DNA of 64,000 bases from Anthoceros angustus (GCA_010909165.1 VJWM01000193.1:248001-312000); one strand, 5' to 3'. Shown: positions 47,521 to 59,278, counted from the stretch's first letter. Numbers and translations are program-made. The notes: generated by a model not told the origin, from the letters alone.

Positions 47521-48640
47521 TTACGCTTTGCAGGCCCTGCCTTGAGCCCTACCACACATTTCAAAGGGTTTCCATGGTTTTCGCATCCATTGCGATTAAC
47601 AGGTTTGCCCCTTGCACAATTGTGTACACGATGGGATGATGTTTTATTTGCATGACCTTATGTTGACCGGACACGATTGTACAAAAGTATCGCCTTGGCA
47701 AGCTCGGTTTTGTAAGCTCATCACCGCATGGTGTGGGTGTTTCCAAGTTGGTAGCATGCTAATTCTTTGCTATGTGCATTTGTTTTCCCAACTGTTGATT
47801 TAGTTCAAACCGCTTTAGGCTCTGGGAGGGATACTTCATGGGGGCACTTGGGCATTCACATTTGGTGCATTGGTTGGTGCAACCGCATATTGACATTTGG
47901 TGTTGTTTGGTCATTCTGTCCTTGCATTCGTGCAGTCAGGCCTTCCGTGGTTGGGCATCTTGGCATGGGGTGCCTAGCGTCATCACCACGCTTGGGCATA
48001 GTCATTCGTCATTCCTCACGGCGCATTTCGTCATTCCCTAATGTCGGAGTTTGGGCATTTCGTCATTCCATCATGTCGGGCAGTTGGGCATTTCGTCATT
48101 CCTCATGTTCATATGTGACACGCATTTTCTCGCTTGTCGGTCATGTGGGCAAGGAGGGCATGTCACTTTCATGGGCAGCATGCCTTGGGCATTAATAACA
48201 TGAGCCTAACCATTTTTTGGAAGTTCATCTTGTTTTACAATGTGCATCCCACCCTCTTGTGCAGGTGGGATACTGTGCCGCACAAGCACATAAAGACTCG
48301 TTGAGGAGCTTATCTCCTTGTCGAAGGAAGAGAACCGCTGTGGTTGTGCAAGCGAGACAAGCAATCTAGTGGCAGCAAAATTGCTCTTGGTGAGCTCATG
48401 CACGCCGCTCTTGGCGCAATAATCTATGACAAGAAGGTATGGATCTTTCCACAGACTTCAACTTTATATTCTTTTCAATCGAACAAATGCGGAGTATTCT
48501 GCGGAAGAGGATGCACATGTTGCCCATGTTCGAGGCAACATCGTCTGTGTGAGGGCAGACAATCTCACAACAACAAGGAGCGTGACACCTTCAACAAGGG
48601 TTAATTTGGGAGGACTTACATGATGCCTTGCCGCATACAT
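47521..48640. other. Repeat-tinged region without recognised gene
   Basis: Between 47990 and 48110 the phrase GGGCATTTCGTCATTCC occurs several times with variants. The frames at 47767-48195 and 48344-48604 are open but carry no recognised motif. GTTTGGTCATTC-type repeats explain part of the openness. Confidence 0.35.
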
Positions 48641-48830
48641 AGTTTGATAAGGGAAAAAGGACTCCTCAGTGGATTCCAGCTCCTTGTTACACCAGCCAAA
48701 ATGTGCCCCTTCATATCACAAAGTGCTGCGTGTGCACCAGGTTGTCCTCCTGCTATTTGCATGCCTTGGCTCTTGTTTCAATTTGCTGTCCATGCCTCTA
48801 ACGACTATTGGTTCCATGGTGATTTGCAGG

Positions 48831-49000
48831 GGGTTTGGATGCTATGAGTTTGTTTTCCTCCCTTGTGGGCACTATTTTCATGATGCATGCCTCTACCAAC
48901 ACATGTTGGTCACGGTGACTTGCCCCAATCCTGCTTGTTGTCTTCCAGTTCCCGCAAAGTGGCTCAAGGCTAAGGGTTGGCCATTCACAAGTACCGTCCT
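48831..49000 (+). pseudogene. RING-like zinc-binding exon fragment
   Basis: After a plausible splice acceptor (TTTGCAG at 48824-48830) the frame reads GFGCYEFVFLPCGHYFHDAC, LYQHMLVTVTCPNPACCLPV and PAKWLKAKGW. C..GH.FH..C followed by CP..AC is the second half of a RING-H2 or related cross-brace finger. An upstream piece with CCVCTRLSSC lies near 48722 across the putative intron. Such fingers bind E2 enzymes, but here only this exon is convincing, and the ORF around it (48669-49250) runs into sequence with no family signal. Confidence 0.35.
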
Positions 49001-49835
49001 GCCAGACGCATGGGAACGTGATCGAGAGAGTGGACAGAGCATTACCATGGTTGCCTGCGAGACTTCCACATTATGGAGCACCGTTTGGAAGAATTGCTGG
49101 GGACTGGTGCTGCACAAGATAGTGCCCCTGTTGCCTCATAGAAGAAGGCTGTTTGGGAGTCTCCTGGTTAGTAATTGTGTAAGTTGGCTTCATGATTTGG
49201 GACAACTTTCACAAGACATTTGTGCTAACTTGGATTTTGTTTGGTCATAGCACATAAGATGCCGCCACCCCGCTTGAGGTGCTCAGCGTTCATCACACCA
49301 CCGTGGCAGCCACCATGCAGGAAGCTAATCCAGACGTCCTTGTTGGCGATGCACAACTATGTCCGGGGATACGAGGTGGTGGTTTCTGACTCAAACCCGG
49401 GTTTGAGTCCGAGTGAGGCACGCACCCAGTGGTGTAGTGTGATGCGATATTTTCCCACTCTCCGGCAGCCCGAGTGTCATGTTTGGGGTTGGCCCTCGAT
49501 GAATGGGGTGCCTCAACGTGGCAACCTCTTTGTTTGTTGGCCCCAATGTTCAAGTTCCGGAGTGAGACGGGTCACCGCTTGTGTGCCAATAATGCCTCAC
49601 TGCAAGACATGGTGGGCACACATGTGTGTTGATGTCCAGGCAAAGATGCATCTCGTGGAGTGGACAATCGGAGGAGGATACCCAAATTCTTTTACGGAGA
49701 CTCGTTGTGCAAGAGGATGAAACTTTGTTGTCGACATCGAAACCCATTGTGCAGACTACCATAGATTTTTGCCTGCCTTTGTCCACCTCAATGGAGACAT
49801 GTATGGAAGAATGTGGAAGCTGATGGATGAAGATG
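49001..49835. other. Open but unrecognised sequence downstream of the RING-like exon
   Basis: A plus-strand frame at 49241-49720 (SDSNPGLSPSEARTQWCSVM, CVDVQAKMHLVEWTIGGGYP) and an overlapping one to 49823 look weakly protein-like, perhaps parts of one decayed gene with the RING-like exon. No domain named. Confidence 0.25.
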
Positions 49836-50160
49836 AACCGAGGATGAAGTGCCCAAAGATGAAGTCAAGTGCCACCGAGGATGAATTGCCCAAAGATGTG
49901 GAAATGCTCTTAGAGAGGGATTGGTAGAGAAGGAGGTGGCCACCACCAAGGACGATGAGGAAGTGGCCCCACCGAGTGGTGGTAAGGAAGTGACCACTTG
50001 TGCAAGTGATGCGGCCACTTGTGTTGGTGATGTAGTGGCCACTTGCATTGGTGGTGTAGTGGCCACTATGGGTCGCCACCGCTGACGGCAACTTGGTGAC
50101 GCAGCCACTTTTGTGGTGCACGACCACTATGAGCGCCAACGAAATTCCAAGGTTAGGTCC
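49836..50160. repeat. GTGGCCACT-rich repeat, copy 1 (partner at 52080-52275)
   Basis: Opens with two copies of GATGAATTGCCCAAAGATG-like sequence, then a 15-30 bp repeat around GTGTAGTGGCCACTTG. The part GAGGAAGTGGCCCCACCGAG through CACTATGGGTCG reappears almost unchanged at 52083-52200. The second copy keeps bases missing here at CG sites. Confidence 0.75.
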
Positions 50161-50469
50161 CAAGACCAGAAATCACCATGAAAGTACCTCCCCGAGCTCA
50201 GTCCGAACTCTTGGCCCCGCACCCACTGCTGTGGCATCGGCGGAGCTCACAGCCTCGTAGCCTAAACACATCCCCTACTACTCACCAATCCCCGTGACGG
50301 TGGACGCAGAACTCACTCCGCCTCCTCGAGCACTGAAAAGGCAAGAGCACACGGAAGCGCCAAGATGGTACTCCGGATACCTCCCTCTCAGACGCCGCCT
50401 CCTTTATATCCCCAACAACTTAATCTACCCAGACCTATGTATGTACTCAACCGGATATGCGAGAATTGC

Positions 50470-50935
50470 TGGCTGGATTGATTTGCTGATGGCTGGATTA
50501 TTTGCTGACGCTGCCGGGCGCGATTTTCATTTGCTGGTTGCTTTGGCCGGACATTTGCTGACGCGCTGCCGGATTTTACTCACACGCCGCTGCTGGATTT
50601 ATTTGCTGCTTACGGACCATTTGGCTGACGCCGCTGGCCGACCATTTCACGAACGCCGCCGGCCGGACGACGGTCGAATCGCCGCTGCCGGACATTGGCT
50701 GCTTTGGCCGATTACCTGCTGAACGCCGCTGGGTTTACTTCACTACGAACGCCATGGCCGGATTATTTGCCGAACGCCGCCGCTTACTTCATTTTGCTGA
50801 ACGCGGCCGTACCGGGACTAATCATTTAACGCCGCCGGACCACTGGCTCGACCGCCCCACGGACCACCCGCTTGGCCGCCGGACTACCCCGCCGACCTCA
50901 CGGGCCGGACCACTCCGTCGAACGCCGACTCCACT
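50470..50935. repeat. Degenerate GC-rich minisatellite, about 25-30 bp
   Basis: The theme GCCGGAC-ATTTGCTGACGCCGCTG recurs at irregular spacing with indels (50470, 50500, 50550, 50630, 50690, 50755, 50830). Around it (50160-50470 and 50935-51025) nothing is recognised. Confidence 0.5.
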
Positions 50936-51025
50936 CCGCTTTAACCCTCACTTATTCTTAGTTCCAGGGATTGCACTAATTGGCGCAATCCGCCAAACGG
51001 CCTTATCACAATTCCTCCATCCCTC

Positions 51026-51562
51026 TTGAATAAAGAACGGACCAAAACAAAACAGTTTCAAACAAGCCTGTGGAGTACTGACATCGATTCTGCACCCACA
51101 GTGGAGCAAGGTTTATATGCCCAAGGAGCGGAGGAAGAACGACTCGGCGCGGCGCGGTCATATGGCTTGGTAGAGGAGGAAATCAATGGTTCTTTGAAGG
51201 ATGGGAGAAGAGGAAAGTGGAAGTACGCCTGTGTATCCCTTTCTAAGCCACCTGCTGATTGTCCTGTTTTTGGTGCTTTGAGCTTGATCCTGGGAGTAAA
51301 GGTGATTGCAGCTGGTCCGGAGCATGCCGCCTACAAAGGCCAATGTTTTTTCTCTGTGTGTGTGTTGGAGTCATCCATGTGCAGCCGATTGTTTGTGCCT
51401 GTGCTCAACCTTGACAGACAGAGCATCTACTATTATCCTGCATGCACTGGCGCCCTAGCAAAGGAGTGGTGGTATGCAGATGTATATGCTCTCTTTGTCT
51501 GTGACATCGTTCACAGTTCAAATTACACCTTCTTGGTGTGGCTTTTGAACTTGGTGGTGTAG
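51026..51562 (+). CDS. Hypothetical 178-codon frame overlapping repeat block B
   Basis: ATG 51026 (MNKERTKTKQFQTSLWSTDI) to TAG 51562, with SYGLVEEEINGSLKDGRRGK and a hydrophobic C-terminus. It is the only fully open version of the repeat whose other copy (46150-46480) is broken. That makes it either the surviving gene of a duplicated pair or a chance frame. No family recognised. Confidence 0.25.
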   Translation: MNKERTKTKQFQTSLWSTDIDSAPTVEQGLYAQGAEEERLGAARSYGLVEEEINGSLKDGRRGKWKYACVSLSKPPADCPVFGALSLILGVKVIAAGPEHAAYKGQCFFSVCVLESSMCSRLFVPVLNLDRQSIYYYPACTGALAKEWWYADVYALFVCDIVHSSNYTFLVWLLNLVV

Positions 51563-52080
51563 CTTCAGCTTATGGTAGCTTCAAGCTTGTAGTGCGCTCA
51601 TGAGCTTTGGTGGCTGCTGGTCGCTAAGTGACTGCATGTGCGTGTGCAAGTCGTGAATGGGTAGTGCGTGTTAGATGCTTGCCCGTATAGGGTCGTCGAT
51701 GTGCTCGAATATTTTTGGTGTGCTCGAGCTTGATCCAAATGATTGTTTTTGTGTGTGAAAAGCTTTTGAACCTTGACAGACAACAAGATCTCCACTCACG
51801 CTTGAACACGTGAATACCGCCGGCCTTCAGCAACTCCCTGCCTTCAGCATTCTAGCTCTTCGCCTCAGGCCGCCTGGCCTCGTATAATACTCCCGGCCTT
51901 CTTCAAGATACCCGGCCTTCTGTGATCCCCATATGATTAGCCTGCAGGCCGGATCTCGACACCCACATCCTCCGTGTTAGACCGTAATCACGTGAATGCA
52001 CACTTGGAGCCTTGAGCCCTAGCAAGAGGTGTGGTGGGTGTGGATGCGTGATGCAGATGTGATTTAGCACTTCCTTGGTC
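51120..52080. repeat. Decayed repeat family, block B
   Basis: Diverged duplicate of block A (46150-47520). Shared phrases are GGCTTGGTAGAGGAGGA, GAGCTTGATCC, GTGTGTGTTGGAG, TTGACACCCACATCCT and GTGTTAGA. Order is kept, with intervening indels. Confidence 0.6.
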
Positions 52081-52275
52081 GCGAGGAAGTGGCCCCACCG
52101 AGTGGTAAGGAAGTGACCACTTGTGCAAGTGATGCGTGGCCACTTGTGTTGGTGATGTAGTGGCCACTTGCATTGGTGGTGTAGTGGCCACTATGGGTCG
52201 TGCCACCGCTGAAGTGGCAACAGGTTGGTGACGCACACTTTTACTGGTGCACGACCACTATGAGCGGCCACCGAC
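52080..52275. repeat. GTGGCCACT-rich repeat, copy 2
   Basis: Near-identical to 49955-50145. It directly follows block B, so the larger duplication probably includes both. Confidence 0.75.
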
Positions 52276-53000
52276 GAAATGGCTAGCTCGTGACCGGTAA
52301 GGAAGTGCCCACGAGTTAAGGAATTGAATCACGAAAGCTATCGGTAGACAGCACCACAACTTGAAACATCTCCTCCCGATGTGGTGAAGCCACACGACGC
52401 CGGGCCTCTGACAAACCAAGAGGCAAGTGGATCGGACCAGCACATTGAAACAAAAGAGTGCCTCCCGAGGAAACCACGTCCCAAGAAAGCAAAAGAGGTG
52501 CCTTGGTGGAAGCACCAGTCCGAATTTGTGCGCCGCATCCGGGAGACAATTTCATGGTGCGTGCAATGAAGGATAATAAGGAGAAGGTCAAGTGGTATGC
52601 ACCGAAATGCAGAGGCACTCACGACATTAATGAGCAGACGGAAGACCAGCTTGGGGTGGTGAGATTTTACGGGTGAAAAAGTGGTGAAAGGTTATTACTA
52701 TGAGCAAGTGCCCTCGACAAAAGTGCCTTTGAGCTGCTAGACGAGGGCCACGTGGTGACCCAATAATGCTTGAAGATAATCCGACCACAAAGTTTCCAAT
52801 GGTAGCTATTCAAGGCCAACAGAAGAACAAGAAGACTCACGCTGTCACTGGATATAGAGCATGGTTGGATCAATGTGGCGAACTAGGAGAGGATTGCAGC
52901 AAAGCTATCCACGACTTGTCGAGAGTGTGGAGTCCCAACTGGTGTGGAAGTGTCCAATGGGCAATTTAGCTGTGGATGCCTCCGATTGCGAGATATGGTT
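52276..53000 (+). pseudogene. Decayed coding region, family unknown
   Basis: Plus-strand pieces: KPHDAGPLTNQEASGSDQHI, PRKPRPKKAKEVPWWKHQSE, FVRRIRETISW, then in another frame VRAMKDNKEKVKWYAPKCRG and THDINEQTEDQLGVVRFYG. They join smoothly if one base is added near 52555. A further open piece, TTKFPMVAIQGQQKNKKTH, follows at 52788. It looks like a former exon. I cannot name the protein. Confidence 0.3.
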
Positions 53001-53435
53001 TTAGTTTGAGGTGAACCATGTTAAACATGCCGCTCGGCTCGGAATGTTGTGACATGGATTCAAACTATGTTGTGTGTGTGAGTTCGGTGTGATTGGCAAT
53101 TGGAATGTTGTGCGAGACCTTCACACTTGCCTTGCTTGTCTAGATGTGCATTTGGATTTGTCGATTAACCCCACACGGGTGTTAACGGTGCACTCGATAG
53201 CTACACGAGCTACATTGCCACAAAGGCTATGCCTAAAAACAGGCTGCACTCTCCTAAGAGGCGGTCCGGCATGAAAAGCACAACACAAGGCCATTTGTGA
53301 AGAGTTTTGGAAATGGCAAGCCTCGTTTAGCCGAGAGCATAAGACATCATTTTATTGAAATTGTGGTATAGTGCCATAGCATCGATTTCACAATGCGACA
53401 CTCATGCCTCTCTGCTAGAAAGTATAATGTACAAA

Positions 53436-53927
53436 TCATCCACAATTGAGACACATTGAGTGCAAAGCAACAAGCAAAGATTCACAGCCTTGACCCGATG
53501 TATGGAATACATACGCCTCGCCAAGCATAGCACACCCATGAGCGAGAGTGTGCCACATCCCTCTTGCCGACATGCCTCCAGCCATACATGCTATATGCAA
53601 GCACGATGACAAGGAAACCGTTGCGCGAGGCGCCCCTACCACAATGTGCTCGCTTGAGTCATCCACAGGGAGGGCACCTTGTCCTCCAGGTCCATCAGCA
53701 CCACGGCGTGCGTGAAGGCTGGCATAGGGGCCAACCACTGAGCTCGCACCTTCTTCCAATGGCCGCCTTTTGGCCTGTTCCATTCGATGCAAGTACTGCG
53801 CAGCCAAGTTGAAAAGCTGTGAATCTGTCATAGCTAGATGGCTGATACTCACCTCCGGCGCAAAGAGGCGCCCTTGGCCGATTTCGCTTGAGATTCCATG
53901 TCCCTCCATCACAACAATATCATCCAT
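53436..53927 (-). CDS. Hypothetical protein, 163 aa
   Basis: ATG at 53927 gives MDDIVVMEGHGISSEIGQGR, then LFAPEVSISHLAMTDSQLFN and LAAQYLHRMEQAKRRPLEEG. Composition is reasonable for a soluble helical protein, especially in the first 80 residues. The later part (LHARRGADGPGGQGALPV) is less protein-like. No domain recognised. The 53000-53435 stretch on its 3' side holds nothing I can name. Confidence 0.3.
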   Translation of the reverse strand: MDDIVVMEGHGISSEIGQGRLFAPEVSISHLAMTDSQLFNLAAQYLHRMEQAKRRPLEEGASSVVGPYASLHARRGADGPGGQGALPVDDSSEHIVVGAPRATVSLSSCLHIACMAGGMSARGMWHTLAHGCAMLGEAYVFHTSGQGCESLLVALHSMCLNCG

Positions 53928-53957
53928 TCTCCAAGGGCCATAGCTTCCATTGTGCAA

Positions 53958-54471
53958 AGGCGGGACCCGAGTGCACGAGGGTGCTCGTGCTCTAAAGTGG
54001 AACTAGGTAGACCGCGGCTTTAAGTTGCGGGAAGGCCGCGTGTGCATAAGGCCACCATTGAAAGGTGAGATGATTACTTCATTGAATCATGCGTGTCAGG
54101 AAAGCAAGCCTAGATGGCCAATCGGGATGGATTTTGAATTTGTGAGTGAGGCCTTGGGCATTGTAAAGTTTGCCTACGAATGGGCATGATGTCGAAAGGT
54201 GAGAAAAACTACGGACATGTATCTAATAAGATTTCTATTCAAGTCCGCTTTGATTGTGATGCTCAAGTCCTGTGTGTGTTGATGCTATGATGCAAGTCTG
54301 TGGTCTGAGGCTAGAACCAGCAACCCTCAAGCGGCTTCACATCCACTACCGGGAAGCTTTCACACATGCCTTCACCTCCGAGCACATTCACATGCAAAAC
54401 TAGAAGCATAGCGTGATGGAGCTTTCAACGTAAACAAGTGTTGTCGCTTTGAAGCCGAAAGTTTTTCAGAC
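53958..54471. other. Intergenic DNA, no gene recognised
   Basis: No long ORF, repeat or RNA signature. It leads directly into the heptamer satellite. Confidence 0.4.
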
Positions 54472-55270
54472 TTCAACCTACAACCTACACTACAACCTAC
54501 AACCTACAACCTGACAACCCACAACCCACAACCTGCAACCTACAACCCACAACCTACAACCTACAGCCTACAACCTACAACCACAACCTACCCCACAACC
54601 CACAACCCACAACCTACAACCTACAACCCACAACCCAACCTCACCTACATACAACCTACAACCTACAACCTATTCCCATAAACCCATAACCTTAACCTAA
54701 GTCCTATAACACACAACCTACAACCATAACCTATAACCATAAACACAATCATAACCATAACCTACAAATCCTCACTACAACCTATAACCTACAACCTCCT
54801 AAACCTATAACCTATAACTTATAACCTATCGCATAACCTACAACCTACAACTACACTTATTCAACCTATAACCTACAACCTACAACCTCCTATCCTAAAC
54901 CTATAACCTAAACCTACAACCTAAATAAACCTACAACCTACAACCTACAACTCCCATAACCTACAACTTAACCTATAACCTACAACCTACAATTACAACC
55001 TACAACTTAAACCTAAACCTACAACTACAACTACAACCTACAACCTAATCAAACTACAACCATAACCTACAACCTATAACCTACAACCTACAACCTACAA
55101 CCTACAACCTACAACCTACAACCTACAACCTACAACCTACAACCTACAACCTACAACCTACAACCTACAACCCACAACCCACAACCTACAACCTACAACC
55201 CACAACCTACAACCTACAACCTACAACCTACAACCTACAACCTACAACCTACAACCTTCAACCTTCAACC
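54472..55270. repeat. (CCTACAA)n heptamer satellite
   Basis: About 800 bases of CCTACAA, pure for over 150 bases near 55080-55255, and interspersed with CCCACAA, CCTATAA, CCATAA and CCTAAA variants toward the left. The period of seven equals the plant telomere unit CCCTAAA, but the sequence differs at two positions. The C-rich strand is on top throughout. Confidence 0.92.
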
Positions 55271-56200
55271 AGACTTCAACCTACAACCTTGCTGTCTGTA
55301 CACAAAACCTACACAAGAGCGTTATGTCTGAAAATGTCGGAAGCCTAGAAACGGCATTCTAGCCGCCTACCTAGAATTGCTTCACATGCCAACCATCAGG
55401 CAGACTGGTGCTGCCTGATGCTCACATCTAGACATTAAGCGTACAACTTGGCCACCTCTCAATCCAACTTCCCAGCCAGCAAAGAAGTTGCCGTCTTCAA
55501 CGAAATCACTTGCACCTGGAACCACATCTTGTAGTAAACTTTGCCACCAGCCTGGGCCTCCTGCTTCAATTTCTCAAACTGATTAGTCACACCCACAATG
55601 CCCTTAGCATGTGGACAACCAATCTCTTACTCGTGAGGGACTGACCATGTCACCCAGCCTCCCCTCATCGACAACAATGTCTCGATGCTCGGTAAATGCA
55701 AAAGTCACCAATGGTCAATTCTTGCCTCAAACTCCTCGTCCCTTGAACTCGTCCGACCTCGATGCATTGGATCTCGCTCGAACTGAAATTTCCTCATTGC
55801 ACTGGAGTACCGACTGAGGCACCCACTTCCACCGCATCCTTGCCAACTGGATCCTCGTGATCATCACCACACCCCCGAAAGAAAGGATAACGCTTCTTCA
55901 TTACAATTCGACAACAACAAGAAAGCCCAACTCCCAATAGGTCGGACGGGGTGTTCAGTCCAAAGGATATACTCGAGACATCCCAATGTGGAGTGGAATC
56001 ACCACACCTACTGTTGAAACCTCGATGATCCCACACCATATCCCTTCCAATTCAAACAAAGATAGTGAAAAGCGGAAAGCATCATGAGTCTCAATCCTTG
56101 ACGATGAAGGGATTGTGGGAGAAGTGGTCTCAGAGAGTTAACCAAAGGAGGTGAAGCACTCCCAAACCTCAAGAACCAGCAGGTCCCAGCGGAGGATGGG
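55271..56200. other. Unrecognised sequence with an open minus-strand stretch
   Basis: On the minus strand 55610-55455 reads HAKGIVGVTNQFEKLKQEAQ, AGGKVYYKMWFQVQVISLKT then LLAGKLD and a stop. This is protein-like but short and unassigned. The plus frame 55611-55817 shows nothing known. Confidence 0.3.
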
Positions 56201-56214
56201 TTCCGAGCCGAAAG

Positions 56215-56335
56215 CCGCCGGGTTATGTGAGGCCAATGTGGCGCGCCGCGCGCCGTGACGGGATGAGCTGCCGCGCCGCGTGACCGGGATGAGCTGCCCG
56301 CCTGTGTGACCGGGATGAGCCCGCCGCTACCGTGA
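56215..56335. repeat. GC-rich 20-25 bp tandem (GTGACCGGGATGAGCTGCC)
   Basis: Three to four copies of GCCGCGCCGTGACCGGGATG-like units with CG-site indels between copies. It directly precedes the next minisatellite. Confidence 0.7.
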
Positions 56336-56499
56336 CACTACAAAACAAAAGGTATAGTCACCGGACGCCAAAGCATGGACTTTAAGCAAAGCCCTAAACA
56401 CGAAGCTACCACACACTGCGGTGGTGAAGTGCCCAACCGCACAAAACACATGATGCGAACAAGTGTTGAAGTAGCCATGTAACTGCAATGTAAAACAAG

Positions 56500-57065
56500 C
56501 TCGGATCACATGGCAAGACAAGTACAAGAAGATACAAGTGCCCATGTAACCACGGACCGTAACCACATGGCAAGACAAGTACACCAATATACAAGTGCCC
56601 ATGTAACCACGTGTAACCACATGGCAAGACAAGTACACTAATATACAAGTGCTCATGTAACCACGGACCGTAACCACATGACAAGTACACCAATGCACAA
56701 GTGCCCATGTAACCACGGGATCAGAACTACATGGCAAGACAAGTACACCATGCCACCACATAGCAAGAGAAGTACACCATGCCACACCAATGTATAAGTG
56801 CCCATATAACCACGGAACATATCACGAGGCGTGAAAAAGTGAACCATCAGACAAGTGCCCATGTAACCATGGGAACATGCCAGACCACAAGGCAACAAGA
56901 GTGAGCCATATACAAGTGCCCATGTAACCACGGGAACATGCCAGGACCACAAGGCAAGAAGAGTGAGCCATGCACAAGTGCCCCTCTAACCACGGGAACA
57001 TACGAGGATCACATGGCAAGAAAAGTGAACAACTGTACAAGTGCACATGTAACCAACTTGAAGGG
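56500..57065. repeat. About 60-bp minisatellite (CAAGTGCCCATGTAACCACG)
   Basis: Nine to ten units, each with CAAGTGCCCATGTAACCACG, then GGAACATGCCAGGACCACA or GGACCGTAACCACATG, GGCAAGA and AGTGAGCC or AGTACACC. The left units are the GACAAGTACACC type and the right units the AAGAGTGAGCC type. The long minus-strand frames with HGHLY or GYMGT repeats are products of this period. Confidence 0.88.
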
Positions 57066-58270
57066 AACATACCAGCTCTGCTATATAAAGCCATGTCCAT
57101 ACTTGTCTGCAGACTGCTTCTTGTTCAACCCTTGCAGCCTGACATGCCTCCATCCCCACCACACGTGTATGGTCAAGGAAGTTGAATTCAAGATGAACCT
57201 TCCTATGTGTGATCTCCTCCAACTTTTGCACCCCTCGTGTGCCAAAATGGCAGTACTGTGAAGAGCAAAAACCGGCACATAACGCCAGATGCATTTCATT
57301 GTTGGAAATTATCTACATGGTTCAAGGACACAACTTACCACTCGCCTATAAAGTCACAATATCTCGCTGAGCTGGAAAATGACCGTGCCCAATGCATCAA
57401 CGGCATCTCCAATTTATACATCGCACCATGCATTATTGGATCATCATTGGATACAAACAAGCTATCTTCATGGATCAAGGAAACAACGATAAGCGGAATG
57501 ATATGCCAACAACCTCCCGTCCGGCGTCAACGTGATGCCTCCACACCAAAACAACAGCTTTACTTACCACTCCACATCAAAACAACCTAAGGATCCCTAA
57601 CAGCATCATCACGATTACTCTCCTCCACAAGGGAGTCCACTACTTGCTGAGCATCTGATGATAGGTTGTATAACAACTCGTCACCATCCTGTTCATGGTG
57701 GACCATGTCAAACTTGCATAGTTTGACTAACTCAGCTGGTTGAACACTGTCTGCGTTCTCTAGAGGCAAGGTATAGACAGACCCAGGAATATTCTTCTGC
57801 AACATTGTGGTGGGAGGTTCCCGGGACCCCCGGAACCCTCAACCCTGTAGCGGCCATACTTATCCCACTGTCGGTTCGTACAGTAGGTTTTGTTCCCACG
57901 AAGGAGTGGGGGAGCCCTTCCCCGCACAGATGGAGGGTGCGCCCTTGACCGACCTCTCGACTCTCGACCTCCCGTGACAGCGCCTGAACGACTAATCGCC
58001 TCCCATCGGCGCCCGCCCGGTGACCCACACTAGGTAAGTCACACTACCCTACTTGACGCGATGACTCGTGGCTGGCAAGGACCTGGTCGCGAGAGGCGCC
58101 AGCTGCAGCGACCACTGGGACCCCTGCATCACTGCATGGACAATCCTCCCACTAGCGCAAATCCTACACTTCCTAAGACCCTTCTCTTGACAAATTTGGG
58201 GCCTCCTCCTCAAGCTCTTGTCACAGCCCGTGAAATTTCACCTCCTCCTCTTTTCTAGATTGCTCTCACA
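57066..58270. other. No gene recognised
   Basis: Short frames on both strands lack motifs. 57850-58030 is GC-rich with many CG sites, and the minus frame at 57732-58028 is Arg/Gly-rich as expected from composition. Confidence 0.35.
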
Positions 58271-58501
58271 CTTTTCTTCCTCCTCTCTTCTCTTTTTGTC
58301 TTTTTCTCTTTTCTCTCTTGCTCCTTCCTTCTTCTCTCTAGCTCCCTATCCTCTCTAGCTCCTCTCTCGTCCTCTCTCGCTCTCTCTCGCCTCTCTCTCT
58401 TTCTCTTTCTCTTCTCTTCTCTTTCTCTTTCTCTTTCTCTTCTCTTTCTCTTTCTCTCTTTCTCTTTCTCTTTCTCTTTCTTTTCTTTTCTCTTTCTCTT
58501 T

Positions 58502-58532
<31 letters not shown>

Positions 58533-58640
58533 TTCTCTTTCTCTTTCTCTTTCTCTTTCTCTTCTTTCTCTTTCTCTTTCTCTTTCTCTTTCTCTTTCTT
58601 TTCTCTCTTTTCTCCTCTCTTCTCTCTCTTCTCTAATCTA
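58270..58640. repeat. Long polypyrimidine (CTTTCT)n tract
   Basis: About 370 bases almost free of purines on the top strand, dominated by TTTCTC hexamers with TTCTC and CTCTCT variants. Long homopurine-homopyrimidine mirror tracts of this kind can adopt triplex (H-DNA). Confidence 0.92.
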
Positions 58641-59278
58641 CCTCTTCCACTCTTCCTAGCTAACTATCAGCCTTGGGCGCCCTCCTGGCCCCCCACCAGC
58701 TGCCTCAAATCATAGGGCAGTGCCCTCACGGTCCTAGGCCAGACATTTGGCTGCAGGCGACCTCTCGCGTGCTGGAATTTACTAGGGACCTCCCCTCACC
58801 AGCCTGACGCACCGTCGCTGCAATCACAATGCCACTCCCTCACCGCTCAAACACTCCCCAGCTGCTACCTCGGGCGGGGTAGGTGGGGTTTGCTTACGGT
58901 TTTTAAGTAGGTGGCCTCTTAAAAGGTTCTTAACCTACCTCCTAACAATGCCACTAACCCCCTATGGGTCTTGATGACCCCTTCACTCCCCTACCAACTA
59001 TTTTCCTACTTCTGCGTTGGGCTGGCCAGCGCCGCCACCGCCTTCCTCCTCTTCTTTGAACATTCCCGTCCGGATCGCCTCTCCCGTCAGCCGTGAGCCT
59101 TCACGTCTGTCTGGCGTCGGGCCTGATGAAGGCTGGGCGTCAGCCCCTCTTGCGGCGTTCTTGCAGGCACCGGCCTCTCTGTAACTGTCGCACACCGTGG
59201 TACTTCAAGGCGGTTGGGTGTTGGTGCAACTCCTGTCCTGCCGCCAAACACCCCCACCAACCCTACCGGCTGGCTGGA
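58641..59278. other. Left flank of the copia element, no gene
   Basis: Pro/Gly-coding frames reflect GC content. Nothing recognised. Confidence 0.4.

Noticed and set aside
54472-55270. True telomere
   Set aside because: The unit is CCTACAA rather than CCCTAAA, and the array is embedded between other sequences far from the window ends.
56327-57100. Overlapping minus-strand frames with HGHLY, GYMGT and MFPWL repeats
   Set aside because: Generated by the period of the about 60-bp minisatellite. They differ in frame between units.
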